Shown: positions 7,424 to 14,602, counted from the stretch's first letter. The stretch is 17,772 bases of DNA from Candidatus Altarchaeales archaeon ex4484_96 (GCA_002254405.1 NJDH01000025.1:1-17772), one strand, 5' to 3'. Notes: a model not told the origin generated them from the sequence alone. Numbers and translations: made by a program.

Positions 7424-8104
7424 TCATTTATCTACCAGCTTAACTTCATCGACAACAAGCTCGCCCCTGATTTTATCCCATATCCTCTTTGCTGAGATGA
7501 TTTCAAGTTTTCTCTTAAAAAGCGGCCCATCCAGAACAAGAGTCTCGTATTCCCCTCCCTCCCCTCCAACATCAACCCCGTTTATCCTGTTTAACTCAAC
7601 CAGCTCCTCCAGGGCCTTAAGGTCAAGTTTGCGACCCAACCATCCTTTACCCAGCCCTTCAGCTGCTACGGCAACAACAATAACCTCAAATTTCTCATCA
7701 ATTAATTCCCTCACAATCTGCTCGTGGTCTGCATGCCACAGGGGGGCGCATACTTCAAGATTCAAGCTTCTGCATACCTCTGATACGATACGATGCTGGT
7801 AGTTGCTTCTAACCGCTCCGACACATACTCCCCTGATATCGTATTCTTTTTTTATTTCCTTTAGTGTGCGGGTGAGGTCGGTGTTTTCCTGTGGGGGTAC
7901 TCCTGATGTCCGCCTGCTTACCAGGGGGGTGTTCATGGCCCTGGCCTGATATCCTGTGAGGTGTATGTTCGGCGTATGATACATGTAGCTGTCAGCTCTG
8001 TCGGATACCATTGAAAGCAATACACTCGTATCGTGTTTCATACTGGCCCGGTAGTGGGCGAGGTTAGAGTCTTTACCCCCCGAGTACAGTGTGCATAGTT
8101 TCAT
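7424..8104 (-). CDS. dph6: Diphthine-ammonia ligase family ATPase (Dph6-like, ATP_bind_4)
   Basis: This is a PP-loop ATPase of the family that amidates diphthine on elongation factor 2 as the last step of diphthamide synthesis. The PP-loop SGGKDS is at 8-13, immediately after the start, and the family hallmark GEGGEYETLVLDGP is at 181-194. GVCVGAVRSNYQ and PLWHADHEQIVRELI in the middle are also typical. At 226 residues it is a normal archaeal length. Its ATG overlaps the stop of the upstream 83-residue gene by 4 bases (ATGA), so the two are translationally coupled. Dph2 and Dph5 are not in the window. Some family members are only annotated as ATP-binding proteins, so the exact substrate is inferred. 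Confidence 0.88.
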   Translation of the reverse strand: MKLCTLYSGGKDSNLAHYRASMKHDTSVLLSMVSDRADSYMYHTPNIHLTGYQARAMNTPLVSRRTSGVPPQENTDLTRTLKEIKKEYDIRGVCVGAVRSNYQHRIVSEVCRSLNLEVCAPLWHADHEQIVRELIDEKFEVIVVAVAAEGLGKGWLGRKLDLKALEELVELNRINGVDVGGEGGEYETLVLDGPLFKRKLEIISAKRIWDKIRGELVVDEVKLVDK

Positions 8105-8352
8105 CTTCTTTTTTTGTTGAATCTTTCGATTATCTTGTCCGGGACTGCTTCAATCACTTCATCCATGTTAAATAATTCGGCTGTCAGCACTATCAGGTCG
8201 TAGGCCTCTGTTTTAGCATGCTGTGCGCAGGTTATGTCCCCCCTGTATTTAGTCTCTCCTCTATCGAGCAGCTCCCTTATCTCGATTACGTGCTCTTTCA
8301 TTTCGCTGAGATACCAGCTAACGCTTTTGTCTGTTGGCAGTAGTTTGTTCAT
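8101..8352 (-). CDS. Small helical protein of unknown function, coupled to dph6
   Basis: I do not recognise this 83-residue protein. It is predicted to be mostly helical and strongly charged, with an N-terminal helix around SWYLSEMKEHVIEIRELL, a polar turn RGETKYRGDITC (its only Cys, 42), a second helix TEAYDLIVLTAELFNMDEVIEA and a basic tail FNKKRR. The ExxD at 49-52 followed by a hydrophobic run and a charged end loosely recalls short MazG-like all-alpha pyrophosphohydrolases, but the paired EExxE motif is not convincing, so this is only a hint. The 4-base overlap with the Dph6-like gene and its leading position make it the first gene of that unit. A minus-strand TTTATATTTT at about 8373-8382 lies 26 bases before the ATG, which supports the start as a leaderless message. 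Confidence 0.7.
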   Translation of the reverse strand: MNKLLPTDKSVSWYLSEMKEHVIEIRELLDRGETKYRGDITCAQHAKTEAYDLIVLTAELFNMDEVIEAVPDKIIERFNKKRR

Positions 8353-8469
8353 GTTATCTACTTTCGGGGCACAAAATATAAATGCGTATTCTTTAATGCA
8401 TAAAATATAAACAAAAATAATTATATACGCATATATGGGTTTTTATCCGGGACCGCTTATAAATATATC
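8353..8469. promoter_or_regulatory. Divergent AT-rich promoter region, small gene (-) / pdaD (+)
   Basis: This 117-bp spacer holds several TATA-like boxes. AAAATATAAA occurs twice as a direct repeat (8373-8382 and 8402-8411), the first placed as a minus-strand TATA for the small gene. An inverted repeat ATGCGTAT (8382-8389) / ATACGCAT (8425-8432) spans 51 bp. For pdaD, TTATATAC near 8421-8428 could be the TATA. Another perfect-looking box, TTATAAATATAT at 8457-8468, abuts the ATG, where it could not serve this start. Confidence 0.5.
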
Positions 8470-8955
8470 ATGATACCAGGAGAGGTCTTTCTAGTCAAGG
8501 GGGCGGGCAAACACGAAAACAGGCTCGCATCATTCGAGCTGGCCTTAAGGGACGCGGGCATAGAGGGCCTTAACCTCGTGCGGGTATCATCCATACTGCC
8601 CCCCTCATGCAAGATAGTACCTAAAGAAGAGGGCATAAATAAACTCAAACCCGGCGAAATAGTCTATTGTGTGCTGTCAAGAAACGAATCAATAAACGAA
8701 GGAGAACACATTACTTCAGCAATCGGATTAGCCTACTTAGACGACAAGAAAAAACACGGATACATCTGGGAGCACAAAACCAGGGGAGATAAAGACCCCA
8801 ACGCATCTAAATATGCCGCGGAAATGGCCAGGAAGATGCTGTCCTCAAAGCACAAGATTGATATCGAACCAAAAACAGAAGGCATCCAAAAGATGGGGGT
8901 TGGGGGGGGAAACAATTGGACCACGGTGCTGGCTGCTGCCGTATTCGTTCCCTGA
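8470..8955 (+). CDS. pdaD: Pyruvoyl-dependent arginine decarboxylase
   Basis: It decarboxylates arginine to agmatine, which archaea use for polyamines and for agmatidine in tRNA-Ile. The proenzyme cleaves itself to make a pyruvoyl cofactor. The cleavage site is visible as RVSSILPP, between Ser40 and Ser41, with Ser41 becoming the pyruvoyl group. Other family blocks are SFELALRDAGIE at 21-32, CKIVPKEEG, PGEIVYCVLS, and the C-terminal NNWTTVLAAAVFVP. The 161 residues and the MIPGEVF start resemble the Methanosarcina-type enzyme and support the chosen ATG. No Shine-Dalgarno sequence is seen. It precedes valS by about 60 bases, with promoter-like AT sequence between, so it is probably its own transcript. 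Confidence 0.95.
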   Translation: MIPGEVFLVKGAGKHENRLASFELALRDAGIEGLNLVRVSSILPPSCKIVPKEEGINKLKPGEIVYCVLSRNESINEGEHITSAIGLAYLDDKKKHGYIWEHKTRGDKDPNASKYAAEMARKMLSSKHKIDIEPKTEGIQKMGVGGGNNWTTVLAAAVFVP

Positions 8956-9016
8956 GAGGGAACTTATAAGCATTTACTTTAATTATTTAATCTCTGAAAT
9001 AATGCCGGTGATTTAA
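8956..9016 (+). promoter_or_regulatory. valS upstream region: TATA candidates, mini-ORF and Shine-Dalgarno
   Basis: TATA candidates are CTTATAAG (8963-8970) and TTTAATTATTTAA (8978-8990). In the valS frame, ATG 9002 opens a four-codon reading frame (Met-Pro-Val-Ile) closed by TAA at 9014-9016. GGTGAT at 9007-9012 is a good Shine-Dalgarno match 4 bases before ATT 9017, the first codon of the open valS frame. Confidence 0.5.
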
Positions 9017-11302
9017 ATTCTAGCAAAAAAATACAAGCCACATGAGGTAGAGCGTAGATGGCAGCGTAAGTGGTCGGACGAGAAAATATACAGCTTCGAC
9101 ACCAGCTCAGAGAAAAAAATTTATTCAATAGACACTCCCCCGCCTTTCACCTCAGGGACTCTGCACATGGGCCACATCTACAACCACACCTGGATTGATA
9201 TCGCAGCCCGCTACAAGAGGATGAGAGGTTATGAGGTTTATTTCCCGCAGGGATTCGACTGCCATGGTCTCCCAACCGAGCTGAAAGTCGAAAAGGAATT
9301 GGGGGTCAGAAAGGAAAACAGAGAGGATTTCATCGATAAATGCATTAGCTGGACCGAGAAGGCCATAAACCGGATGAGTAAACAATTCGACGACATCGGC
9401 TACTCAACAGATTGGTCGCTTACCTACCGGACCATGGACGACGACTACATGAGGCTCATACAGGAAACACTGCTTGAGTTCTACAGCAAAGGCATATTAT
9501 ACCGGGCGAAGCATCCGGTATTATGGTGCCCCAGATGCGAGACGGCTCTTGCGAAGGCCGAGGTCGGGTACGTCGAATGTGAGGGTAAATTATATCATAT
9601 TGACCTGTTATGCGAGGGGCACCGGCTGACTATAGCGACCACCCGCCCTGAGATGATGCCCTCCTGTGTGGCGGTATTCATCCACCCGGATGATGATAGA
9701 TACGCCAGGTATGAGGGAAAAAAGGCGCTTCTCCCCATATACGGCCGGGAGGTTCCCATAATCGCTGATGAGGCGGTTGAGATGGAGTTCGGGACCGGAG
9801 TTGTTTATTTATGCACCTTCGGTGATGAGCAGGACATCGCTTGGCAGAAAAAATACAGGCTACCGGTTATCGAATCAATAGATTCCCGGGGGATTATGAC
9901 CGGTGAGGCGGGCAAGTACGCCGGTTTATCGATATTGGAGGCAAGGAAAGAGATAGCCGAGGATTTAATCGAAGACGGTCATATACGAAAAATAGAGAAA
10001 CTAACCCATTCCGTTTTATCCCATACCGAGAGAAGCAGCTGCAAGAGCCCGATTGAGTTAATACCCTTATATCAGTGGTTTATTAACGTTAAAGACTACC
10101 TTAAGCAGGTGGTTGAATCATCCCAGCAGATGGGCTGGCATCCCTCTTACATGCTTGGGCGGATGATTGACTGGACCGAGACGATGGACTGGCCCCGCGA
10201 CGATGTTCGTGTTTGCAGTAAATGCGGCGCTAAAAAGGCCGTTGGGGTGGGGGACGTTGCCGACTGCTGGGTTGATTCGTCTGTCACGCCCCTGGTAATA
10301 TCCGGGTGGAACAGAAACGATGAGCTATTCGACAAAACCTATCCTGTTTCATTGAGGCCGCAGGGCTATGAGATAATAAGGACCTGGGCTTTTTATACAA
10401 TCTATCGTTGCATGCTTTTAACCGGGGATAAATGCTTTGATGAGCTTTTGATTAACGGGATGGTGGCTGGCCCAGACGGCAGGAAGATGAGCAAGTCCCT
10501 GGGTAACGTCATCGAACCCGAGGAGCCTCTTGAGAAGTATTGTGCGGACACCATAAGGCAGTGGGCGGCAGGCGGCACCCCGGGGGATGATTACCCTTTC
10601 TCCTGGGAGGAATGTGATCATAGCCAGAGGTTTCTCATTAAATTATGGAATATCTCGCGTTTTATTATGATGCATCTGGAGGACTATGATGGGGAGGAGG
10701 ATGTTGATTTGAGGGATGTTGATTATTGGATATTGTCGAAGCTTCAGGTTCTCGTATCCGAGTGCAGCGTTAATCTCGACAAATACGTATTTAACATCCC
10801 GCTTACCGCTATTCGGAGCTTCTTATGGCATGATTTCGCCGACAACTATCTTGAGATGGTTAAACACCGCCTCTATAAGCCGGAAATATATGGTGAGGAC
10901 TCCAGGAGGGCCGCCCAGCACACCCTGAAGAGGGTTTTGGAGACTGTTTTGCTTTTGCTCTCACCTTATACGCCCCACATCAGCGAGGAGATATGGGATA
11001 CCCTTGTGGGGGGTTATTGTTCTCTCAGCAGCTGGCCTAAGGCTGACAAGTCGTTGATATCCGAGGATGCTTTGGCTAAGGGTGAGCTGTTGGTTGAGGT
11101 GATTTCCGAGATTAGGAGATTTAAGTCCGAGCATCAGATGTCTCTTGGAGCAGAGCTTGCTCTGGTTGAGATTCAGGCGGACAGCATATCAGCCGATAAA
11201 ATAAAAAGTATTGAGCCCGACATTAAGGCCACCGGCAGAATCAATGAGCTTAAAACATCTGTTTCAGATAAAGTGGATGGATTCGGGTTGAGGATAAAAT
11301 AA
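9017..11302 (+). CDS. valS: Valyl-tRNA synthetase (non-canonical ATT start proposed)
   Basis: This is a class I synthetase that charges tRNA-Val. HMGH (HIGH motif) is at residues 50-53 and KMSKS at 490-494. The CP1 editing domain lies between, with TTRPEMMPSC and FGTGVVYLCTFGDEQD, and two metal-binding-type Cys pairs (CPRCETALAKAEVGY; CSKCGAKKAVGVG). The first in-frame ATG (9167) is inside the HIGH motif and cannot be the start. Homology clearly continues upstream (AKKYKPHEVERRWQRKW) to ATT 9017, right after an in-frame TAA at 9014, and no ATG, GTG or TTG occurs between. GGTGAT 4 bases ahead of ATT supports it as the start, giving 761 residues, shorter than typical archaeal ValRS (about 870-890). 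Its stop overlaps the thiC start as TAATG. Confidence 0.9.
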   Translation: MLAKKYKPHEVERRWQRKWSDEKIYSFDTSSEKKIYSIDTPPPFTSGTLHMGHIYNHTWIDIAARYKRMRGYEVYFPQGFDCHGLPTELKVEKELGVRKENREDFIDKCISWTEKAINRMSKQFDDIGYSTDWSLTYRTMDDDYMRLIQETLLEFYSKGILYRAKHPVLWCPRCETALAKAEVGYVECEGKLYHIDLLCEGHRLTIATTRPEMMPSCVAVFIHPDDDRYARYEGKKALLPIYGREVPIIADEAVEMEFGTGVVYLCTFGDEQDIAWQKKYRLPVIESIDSRGIMTGEAGKYAGLSILEARKEIAEDLIEDGHIRKIEKLTHSVLSHTERSSCKSPIELIPLYQWFINVKDYLKQVVESSQQMGWHPSYMLGRMIDWTETMDWPRDDVRVCSKCGAKKAVGVGDVADCWVDSSVTPLVISGWNRNDELFDKTYPVSLRPQGYEIIRTWAFYTIYRCMLLTGDKCFDELLINGMVAGPDGRKMSKSLGNVIEPEEPLEKYCADTIRQWAAGGTPGDDYPFSWEECDHSQRFLIKLWNISRFIMMHLEDYDGEEDVDLRDVDYWILSKLQVLVSECSVNLDKYVFNIPLTAIRSFLWHDFADNYLEMVKHRLYKPEIYGEDSRRAAQHTLKRVLETVLLLLSPYTPHISEEIWDTLVGGYCSLSSWPKADKSLISEDALAKGELLVEVISEIRRFKSEHQMSLGAELALVEIQADSISADKIKSIEPDIKATGRINELKTSVSDKVDGFGLRIK

Positions 11303-12504
11303 TGTTTTCTGAGTTAGCCAGAAGCGAGGGTTTAAGCGAGGAAAAACTCAAGCGGAGAGTCAGGGAGGGCTGGATTGTTTTGGTTAAAAACGCTAAAAGA
11401 GATATTAAACCCCTTGCTATTGGCACAGACACCCGCGTTAAGGTGAACGCTAACATAGGCTATTCACCCGATTGTATGGATGAGGATAAAGAGCTTTTGA
11501 AGGCGAAGGCGGCAATGGATTCAGGAGCCGACACCCTCATGGATTTAAGCGTTGGAGAGCACCTGGATGACATGCGAAGAAAAATCATCAAAAGAACAAC
11601 CATCCCCGTGGGTACTGTCCCAATATACCAGGCCTTCATCGAGAAAAAAACAAACATGAGCAGGGAAGACATCCTTAAGGTAATCGAGAGAAACTGCATG
11701 GATGGAGTCGATTTCGTGACACTACACTGCGGCATAACCCTGGATATGGTAAACCAGCTCCCTGAGCGCCTGATTCCGGTGACCAGCAGGGGAGGCAGCT
11801 TCCTGGCCGCCTGGATGATTATAAACGGGAGAGAGAATCCGCTTTACGAGTACTTTGATGATGTGCTGGAGATAGTGAAAGAATATGAGGTGGTGATAAG
11901 CCTGGGGGATGCCCTGCGTCCCGCCTGCCTGCATGATGCCTCAGATGAGCTGCAGTTTAAGGAATTATTTAATCTCGGGAGGCTCACAAAAAAAGCACGT
12001 AAAGCAGGTGTCCCGATTATCATAGAGGGTCCCGGTCATGTTCCACTAGACCAGATAGAATACAACGTGAGAATGCAAAAGCGCATCTGCGATAACTCGC
12101 CTTTTTATGTGCTGGGTCCTCTGGTAACAGACATAGCATTAGGTTTTGATCACATATCCGGGGCTATCGGTGGGGCATTAGCTGCGATGCACGGAGCCGA
12201 CTTTCTATGCTATGTCACACCCTCGGAACACATGGGTTTACCCAACATCGATGACGTGAAAAAAGGGGTTGTTGCCTCGAAAATAGCCGCTCATGCGGCG
12301 GATATCGTCCGCTTGGGGGATAGAAAAGACGATGACCTGATGTCCGCGGCACGCGGGAGGCTGGACTGGGAGACAATGTTCAAACTGGGATTAGATAAGG
12401 AAATCAAAAAAAGATACCCAAATCTATCAGATAAGAAAGAATGCAGCATGTGCGGTAAATACTGTGCGCTGAAAATTGTGAGGGAACATCTACGTAAAAA
12501 ATAA
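11302..12504 (+). CDS. thiC: Phosphomethylpyrimidine synthase (thiamine pyrimidine synthesis)
   Basis: This radical-SAM enzyme rearranges aminoimidazole ribotide to hydroxymethylpyrimidine phosphate. It shows the family blocks VKVNANIG at 48-55, DTLMDLSVG, RTTIPVGTVPIYQA, FVTLHCG, VTSRGGS, SLGDALRPAC, IEGPGHVPLDQ, LGPLVTDIALGFDHISGAIGGA, and LCYVTPSEHMGLP. The C-terminal iron-sulfur motif is CSMCGKYC at 381-388, spaced CX2CX3C, compared with CX2CX4C in the long bacterial form. At 400 residues it belongs to the short form. The ATG overlaps the valS stop by one base, with GAGG 8 bases upstream, and proS follows 17 bases after the stop. No TPP riboswitch can be placed ahead of it, since the upstream DNA is valS coding. 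Confidence 0.95.
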   Translation: MFSELARSEGLSEEKLKRRVREGWIVLVKNAKRDIKPLAIGTDTRVKVNANIGYSPDCMDEDKELLKAKAAMDSGADTLMDLSVGEHLDDMRRKIIKRTTIPVGTVPIYQAFIEKKTNMSREDILKVIERNCMDGVDFVTLHCGITLDMVNQLPERLIPVTSRGGSFLAAWMIINGRENPLYEYFDDVLEIVKEYEVVISLGDALRPACLHDASDELQFKELFNLGRLTKKARKAGVPIIIEGPGHVPLDQIEYNVRMQKRICDNSPFYVLGPLVTDIALGFDHISGAIGGALAAMHGADFLCYVTPSEHMGLPNIDDVKKGVVASKIAAHAADIVRLGDRKDDDLMSAARGRLDWETMFKLGLDKEIKKRYPNLSDKKECSMCGKYCALKIVREHLRKK

Positions 12505-12521
12505 AAAATCCCGGGGAAAAA

Positions 12522-13913
12522 ATGGGGAAAAAAAAGATTTTATCCGAATGGTATCACAAGCTGCTTGAGAAAGCCGATATAGTGGACGGTCGCTATCCTG
12601 TTAAGGGGATGCTGATATATCGGGGTTGGGGGCTTCATATCATAAAAGAAATGCAGTATTTTCTTGAGAAACTGCTTAATGACTCAGGTCATGAGCCTGT
12701 TTTATTCCCTGTTTTAATCCCGGAAGACATACTCGGCAAGGAAACAAAACACATAGCGGGCTTCGAGGAGGAGGTATACTGGGTTACTCACGCTGGAAAA
12801 AACAGATTAGATAGAAAAATGTCTCTCAGGCCGACAAGCGAGACGCCCATCTATGAGATGTTCAAGCTTTGGATACGCTCACACACTGATTTACCCTATA
12901 TGGTCCAGCAAAGCTGTGCCGTCTACAGGTACGAGACCAAACACACGCGCCCACTCATACGCGGTCGAGAGTTCCTTTGGAACGAGGGGCATTCGGCCCA
13001 CTTAGACGCAGATGATGTGCGCAGGCACATGGAGATGATAGATGAAATATACTCTAAGCTTATAGGTGATCTGCTTTGCATACCGTATGTTGTATCTGCC
13101 AGACCCGAGTGGGATCGTTTCCCGGGCGCAAGCGAAACCCGGGCCTTCGACACGCTTATGCCGGACGGCAGAACACTTCAGGTTGCCACAATCCATGATC
13201 TGGGACAGAATTTCTCGAAAGCCTTTGGTTTAACATACGAAAACGAGGACGGACAGCATAAGCTGGCTTACACCTGCTCTTATGGTCCGAGCTTTGGCAG
13301 GCTGCTGGCTTCGGTGATATGCATACACGGGGATGATATCGGTTTGATTCTTCCCCCTGCGATAGCACCGGTTCAGGTTATAATCATCCCGGTTGTTTTC
13401 AAGGAATCCGAGAGAGAAGCCATATTATCGGCGGCTGGGAAACTATCATCTGAGCTCAAAAACAAGGGTGTGAGGGTTAAGGTAGATGATGGGGATGAGC
13501 GCCCGGGAGCTAAATATTTCAGGTGGGAGATGAGGGGCGTTCCATTGAGGATAGAGCTCGGTCCCAGGGAGCTGAAGCAGGGTCTTGTTACGGTGGTACG
13601 CCGGGATACGGGTGAGAAAAAGCAGGTATCCTTAGATAAACTTGATGTTGAACTGTTTTTCAAGAAAATAACCTCCTCTATGAGGGATGAAGCCTTAAAA
13701 CGTTTCAATGAAGGTTTTTTTTCTGCAGGCAACCTGGATGAGCTGCGCGATTATGCTGGCAAAGGCATCATTAAAGCGGGATGGTGCGGCAAGAGCGAAT
13801 GCGCTGATTCGATAGAGGAATGTGCCGACATACTATCTGTTGATGTTAAAAAAAGCAAGTGTGTTGTCTGTGGATTAGAGGGTGTTGAGGTTAGCGCAGC
13901 TAAAACCTATTAA
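12522..13913 (+). CDS. proS: Prolyl-tRNA synthetase, archaeal/eukaryotic type
   Basis: This is a class II synthetase that charges tRNA-Pro. RPTSETPIYEMFKLWIRSH at 103-121 carries the proline-binding TSE, and YRYETKHTRPLIRGREFLWNEGH (135-157) is motif 2. GPSFGRLLASVICIHGDDIGLILPP is motif 3. An anticodon-binding domain follows (PVQVIIIPV, VKVDDGDERPGAKYFRWEMRG). The archaeal-type C-terminal extension has zinc-binding-type cysteines (CGKSEC ... CVVCG) and ends in tyrosine, as is usual for this type. The 463 residues are normal. There is no bacterial editing insertion. It is the last gene of the valS-thiC-proS group, with CGGGGA as a weak ribosome-binding sequence before the ATG. Confidence 0.95.
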   Translation: MGKKKILSEWYHKLLEKADIVDGRYPVKGMLIYRGWGLHIIKEMQYFLEKLLNDSGHEPVLFPVLIPEDILGKETKHIAGFEEEVYWVTHAGKNRLDRKMSLRPTSETPIYEMFKLWIRSHTDLPYMVQQSCAVYRYETKHTRPLIRGREFLWNEGHSAHLDADDVRRHMEMIDEIYSKLIGDLLCIPYVVSARPEWDRFPGASETRAFDTLMPDGRTLQVATIHDLGQNFSKAFGLTYENEDGQHKLAYTCSYGPSFGRLLASVICIHGDDIGLILPPAIAPVQVIIIPVVFKESEREAILSAAGKLSSELKNKGVRVKVDDGDERPGAKYFRWEMRGVPLRIELGPRELKQGLVTVVRRDTGEKKQVSLDKLDVELFFKKITSSMRDEALKRFNEGFFSAGNLDELRDYAGKGIIKAGWCGKSECADSIEECADILSVDVKKSKCVVCGLEGVEVSAAKTY

Positions 13914-13920
13914 ATAATGT

Positions 13921-13934
13921 CTCAACATATTGAG
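13921..13934. promoter_or_regulatory. 14-bp palindrome related to the slipin operator
   Basis: CTCAACATATTGAG is palindromic at 6 of 7 pairs, and together with the preceding T it shares TCTCAACAT with the slipin-upstream palindrome. It lies just after the proS stop, about 15 bases upstream of a TATA-like box (TATTTAAAG, 13950-13958) for the Sec61 beta gene, so here it would be upstream of the promoter rather than between TATA and start. Confidence 0.4.
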
Positions 13935-13949
13935 CTCTTTAGACCCTGG

Positions 13950-13958
13950 TATTTAAAG
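13950..13958 (+). promoter_or_regulatory. TATA box of the Sec61 beta gene
   Basis: TATTTAAAG is centred about 34 bases before the ATG, predicting a leader of under 10 bases. A second inverted repeat, TTAACTTGTTAA (13975-13986), sits between the predicted start site and the ATG. Confidence 0.45.
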
Positions 13959-13987
13959 GAGTATTTACCATATCTTAACTTGTTAAA

Positions 13988-14155
13988 ATGCCAGTATTGA
14001 AGAAAAAACAGGCGAGAAGCCCTGCTGGAAGCGCGGGCTTGGTTAGGTATTTTGACGTGGACGAAGGCGGCCCCAAGATGGACCCTCAGGTTGTCGTGGG
14101 TGTTGTTGTTGCCTTGATTGTTGTTGAGGTAATGGTCTCGGTTATTTTATTCTGA
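13988..14155 (+). CDS. secG: Preprotein translocase Sec61 beta subunit (archaeal SecG/SecBeta)
   Basis: This is a small tail-anchored subunit of the SecYE(beta) protein-conducting channel. It has 55 residues: a basic cytoplasmic start MPVLKKKQARSPAG, the family-typical segment SAGLVRYFDVDEGGPKMDPQ at about 15-34, then a single hydrophobic segment to the C-terminus (about 35-55, VVVGVVVALIVVEVMVSVIL). Length and order match archaeal Sec61 beta exactly. It lies alone between proS and the convergent SRP RNA gene, so two parts of the export pathway are adjacent. A T6 run at 14203-14208 on the plus strand may terminate it. Confidence 0.92.
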   Translation: MPVLKKKQARSPAGSAGLVRYFDVDEGGPKMDPQVVVGVVVALIVVEVMVSVILF

Positions 14156-14207
14156 GACTGATAAAGCCAGCGTCTATAGTTTACTCCACAGCATACTCTC
14201 TCTTTTT

Positions 14208-14488
14208 TCCGTGGCGAGCACGCCCGAAGGTGGAATCATCATCCAAGTGCGGGCTACCTGATTCCCGTCTCGCTACCGCGACCTCACCAGCATTGTCCAC
14301 CTTGGTTAGGGCTGCTCCCGCCAAGGCCTGACCCGGTTCCCAGGGCGACAAATCCGGTGAGACGATAGTTCATAGTTGAAGATTCAGACCAGCACAGGGA
14401 GGATAAATCGCCCCCCGGGCTTCAACCTCTCCATAAGGGCGGTTTGAGAGAATAGGAGACGCCCAACCTCCCGGTCTAGCTCACCGGA
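14208..14488 (-). ncRNA. ffs: 7S SRP RNA
   Basis: This is the RNA scaffold of the signal recognition particle. Read on the minus strand, the 5' end GGUGAGC (plus 14479-14485) pairs with 3' GCUCGCC (plus 14213-14219) as helix 1, setting the ends at about these coordinates (around 280 nt). The Alu-domain block GAGCUAGACCGGGAGGUUGG then GCGUCUCC and AAACCGCC near the 5' end is typical of archaeal 7S RNA. The SRP54-binding helix 8 is clear at plus 14309-14333: GUCAGG, a short stem, then GGGAGCAGCC, with the CAGG/AGCAG asymmetric loop. The helix 8 apical loop reads UGGC rather than the usual GNRA-like GGAA/GGAG. The exact ends are estimates. Confidence 0.88.
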
Positions 14489-14602
14489 TATATATTGGAT
14501 TAAATAGCTAAAAGTCCATTAAATGGATACCTCAATAAAGCTGAAATATTTATATCTGAAAAACCAAATTATTGTTTATCATTATCGTATGATTAAAACA
14601 AA
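14489..14602. promoter_or_regulatory. Divergent promoter region, SRP RNA (-) / ftsZ (+)
   Basis: The 114-bp AT-rich spacer has a minus-strand TATA candidate (CTTTTAGCTATTTAA, about 14500-14514) at the right distance for the SRP RNA. The plus-strand AAATATTTATAT (14544-14555) would start ftsZ near 14576 with a leader of about 27 bases. TCCATTAAATGGA at 14515-14527 is a perfect palindrome around a single central base and lies between the two promoters. Confidence 0.5.

Noticed and set aside
9167..9169. ATG 9167 as the valS start
   Set aside because: It encodes the Met inside the HMGH signature; starting there would remove about 50 conserved N-terminal residues that are clearly encoded upstream.
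12442..12465. ThiC iron-sulfur motif CX2CX3C taken as damaged
   Set aside because: The spacing is one shorter than in the long bacterial enzyme, but I believe short-form ThiC proteins commonly have it, and the rest of the protein is intact.
14230..14245. C/D box-like ATGATGA on the minus strand
   Set aside because: It lies inside the SRP RNA and has no matching D box at the right spacing.
14156..14602. Possible small protein genes in the gap between Sec61 beta and ftsZ
   Set aside because: The gap is explained by the SRP RNA on the minus strand and the two promoters; no convincing reading frame is present.
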